This document shows, in pieces, positions 62,783-64,000 of a DNA stretch of 64,000 bases. Each line of letters opens with the position of its first letter. Within the stretch, counting starts at the first letter, position 1. Below the pieces are notes generated by a model that saw only the letters and a list, made by a program, of their open reading frames with translations, made no database searches and was not told the DNA's origin. Location: contig NZ_CP095061.1 of assembly GCF_022921055.1 (NCBI RefSeq), forward strand, positions 2,519,501-2,583,500, in the 5' to 3' direction. Origin of the DNA: Hymenobacter volaticus. Its GTDB lineage: Bacteria; Bacteroidota; Bacteroidia; Cytophagales; Hymenobacteraceae. A program made the position numbers and the translations under genes.

Positions 62783-62883
62783 CTCGGGTTTCGTTGTTTG
62801 CTGCTCATTCCCGAATAGTAGCGAATAGGCGGCAACTTAAAAGCGCACAGACAACCCAAAAAATCAACCAACAACGAAAGTAA

Positions 62884-63545
62884 GTGAGTCGAATTAAGTT
62901 AAAGCGTTTCGCAGAAAACGCGGAACGAGCCGATATTGTCGAGCCTGGCAAACCTGCCTACGAACAGTTAGGTGGCCGGTGGCACCAGGAGTTCTTTCGC
63001 AATAACGAGCCAATTACGCTGGAGGTAGGTTGCGGCAAAGGTGAATACACGGTAGGGCTAGCAGCGCGTTACCAGGAGCGTAATTTCCTCGGCCTCGATA
63101 TTAAAGGAGACCGAATTTGGCGGGGCAGCACCCGCGCCGAAGCCTTGGGGCTGACTAATGTTGGCTTCATTCGTACCCGCGCCCTGGATTTGCCGAAGCA
63201 CTTCGCACCGGGTGAACTCAGTGAAATCTGGATAACCTTTCCTGATCCGCGCCCCCGCGACCGGGACATCAAGCGCCGCCTTACTGCGCCGCGCTACCTC
63301 GACCTGTATCAGCAGCTTCTACAACCTAGCGGGCTGGTTCATCTCAAAACCGACAACGAAGGTCTATTTGACTATACGCTGGAAATTCTGCAACAGCGCC
63401 CGGCGTCACGATTCTAGCTTTCACCAAAGACCTCTATGCCACGCCTGAACTGCTGCCACACGCCGAGGACATTGAAACCAACTTCGAGAGCAAATACCGG
63501 TCGCAGGGCGTTGCTATCAAGTATGTGCAGTTTAAATTGACGTGA
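62884..63545 (+). CDS. trmB: tRNA (guanine-N7-)-methyltransferase (C-terminus frameshifted)
   Basis: SAM-dependent m7G46 tRNA methyltransferase. TLEVGCGKGEYTVGLA (SAM motif I), NFLGLDIKGDRIWRG, EIWITFPDPRPRDRDIKRRL (the family PDP motif) and HLKTDNEGLFDYTLE are clear. The GG at 63402-63403 lacks one base: adding G gives GVTILAFTKDLYATPELLPH and the usual tail to TGA 63543-63545 (220 residues); as given it ends at 63417. GTG start at 62884. Confidence 0.92.
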
Positions 63546-63635
63546 AGAATTAATTTGGTGAGGTGATAGACTTCTAGTCTTGGCCGTTGAAATTCATGGC
63601 ACGCGCATCATCTCTTCAATCTACTGCTTAGGCGT

Positions 63636-64000
63636 ATGCAGCCACTTCCCGTTCTAGATACCGCCCATTTGCTGCCGGTGCTCGATCAGCACCTGATTGC
63701 CGTGTTGCGCTCGTTGGCACCAACAGATTGGGATAAAGCCACGGTAGCCCCCAAATGGCGAGTGCGCGATGTGGCGTTGCACCTGCTAGATGGCTCCTTG
63801 CGGACATTGTCGATGCTTCGGGATGGGCACTTTGGTGAACCTGGGCCCGCCAGCCCAGCCTATGCCGATATTGTGCGCTACCTCAACCAGTTAAACGAGG
63901 AGTGGGTGGCCGTAGGCCAGCGGTTAAGTCCACAGATTATCACCTGGCTCCTAGAAATAAGCGGCCCGGCCTACAATGCCTATATGGCGTCGTTGCCGCC
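63636..64000 (+). CDS. DinB/MDMPI-like protein, N-terminal part (cut by window edge)
   Basis: At least 121 residues from ATG 63636 (MQPLPVLDTAHLLPVLDQHL). The pattern of the mycothiol/bacillithiol-dependent maleylpyruvate isomerase N-terminal domain is seen: helix bundle with TDWDKATVAPKWRVRDVALHLLDGSLRTL including a candidate metal His. DinB-fold enzymes of this kind may use bacillithiol in this phylum. The C-terminus lies outside the window. Confidence 0.75.
   Translation, partial: MQPLPVLDTAHLLPVLDQHLIAVLRSLAPTDWDKATVAPKWRVRDVALHLLDGSLRTLSMLRDGHFGEPGPASPAYADIVRYLNQLNEEWVAVGQRLSPQIITWLLEISGPAYNAYMASLP

Noticed and set aside
1..64000. CRISPR array, insertion sequence, prophage or defence island
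   Set aside because: No regularly spaced repeats, no transposase or integrase homologue, no restriction or CBASS-type genes were seen; the accessory stretch looks metabolic and regulatory.

Overview
The window looks like a chromosomal segment of a Bacteroidota member, most likely Hymenobacter or a close relative (Cytophagales). The evidence is the set of core protein sequences, a short RpoD, BshB1 (bacillithiol), an HU-CCDC81/SPOR protein, an H1-like Lys/Ala protein, decayed type-IX-secretion style repeats, and promoter boxes of the Bacteroidota form TAnnTTTG (clearest at a tRNA, rpsO, trxB and the tyrS/holA divide). The genus call is inference from sequence resemblance; no search was run.

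Layout. (1) 1-4.2 kb: end of a TPR gene, then the classic thrS-infC-rpmI-rplT translation block closed by a strong terminator. (2) 4.3-33.7 kb: accessory region of mostly single genes and short operons: a YitT-like membrane protein, an FAD monooxygenase, a small ion channel, several alpha/beta hydrolases, a HisKA_2-type sensor kinase facing a GAF/sigma-54 response regulator, AraC regulators, and a redox/aromatic-compound group at 17-26 kb (SDR, MerA-like flavoprotein, TrxR-like flavoprotein without redox cysteines, OYE, MhqD-like esterase, ring-cleaving dioxygenase-like VOC protein, intradiol-dioxygenase-like lipoprotein). After these come a CDF transporter coupled to a miniature binding protein, a patatin, a tandem pair of unknown paralogues, and a decayed repeat-protein fragment. 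(3) 34-49.5 kb: conserved core: tRNA(CAU), START-like protein, LptF/G permease, rpsO, pnp, rpoD, trxB, M23/LysM peptidase, bshB1, accC, an alpha-oxoamine synthase (sphingo- or sulfonolipid type), H1-like protein, tyrS, holA. (4) 49.5-52.5 kb: small unknown genes, a stand-alone BLUF photoreceptor and a Nudix hydrolase. (5) 52.7-64 kb: cell-envelope block: large TPR protein, outer-membrane beta-barrel, HU-CCDC81/SPOR protein, exbB-exbD-tonB, then folC, trmB and the start of a DinB/MDMPI-like gene.

The most important caution for any reader is that ten reading frames are broken by what looks like one missing G or C in a short G or C run, including infC, lptF/G, rpoD, folC and trmB. In every case adding one base restores a full-length family member. 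I read these as sequence errors, not biology, and give restored coordinates.

I see no CRISPR array, intact insertion sequence, prophage, rRNA gene or recognisable defence system. The candidates for something undescribed are the tandem paralogue pair at 30.4-31.1 kb, the miniature binding protein coupled to a CDF transporter, the cysteine-less redox enzymes in the electrophile-type cluster, and a set of long imperfect palindromes sitting directly after stop codons in core operons.
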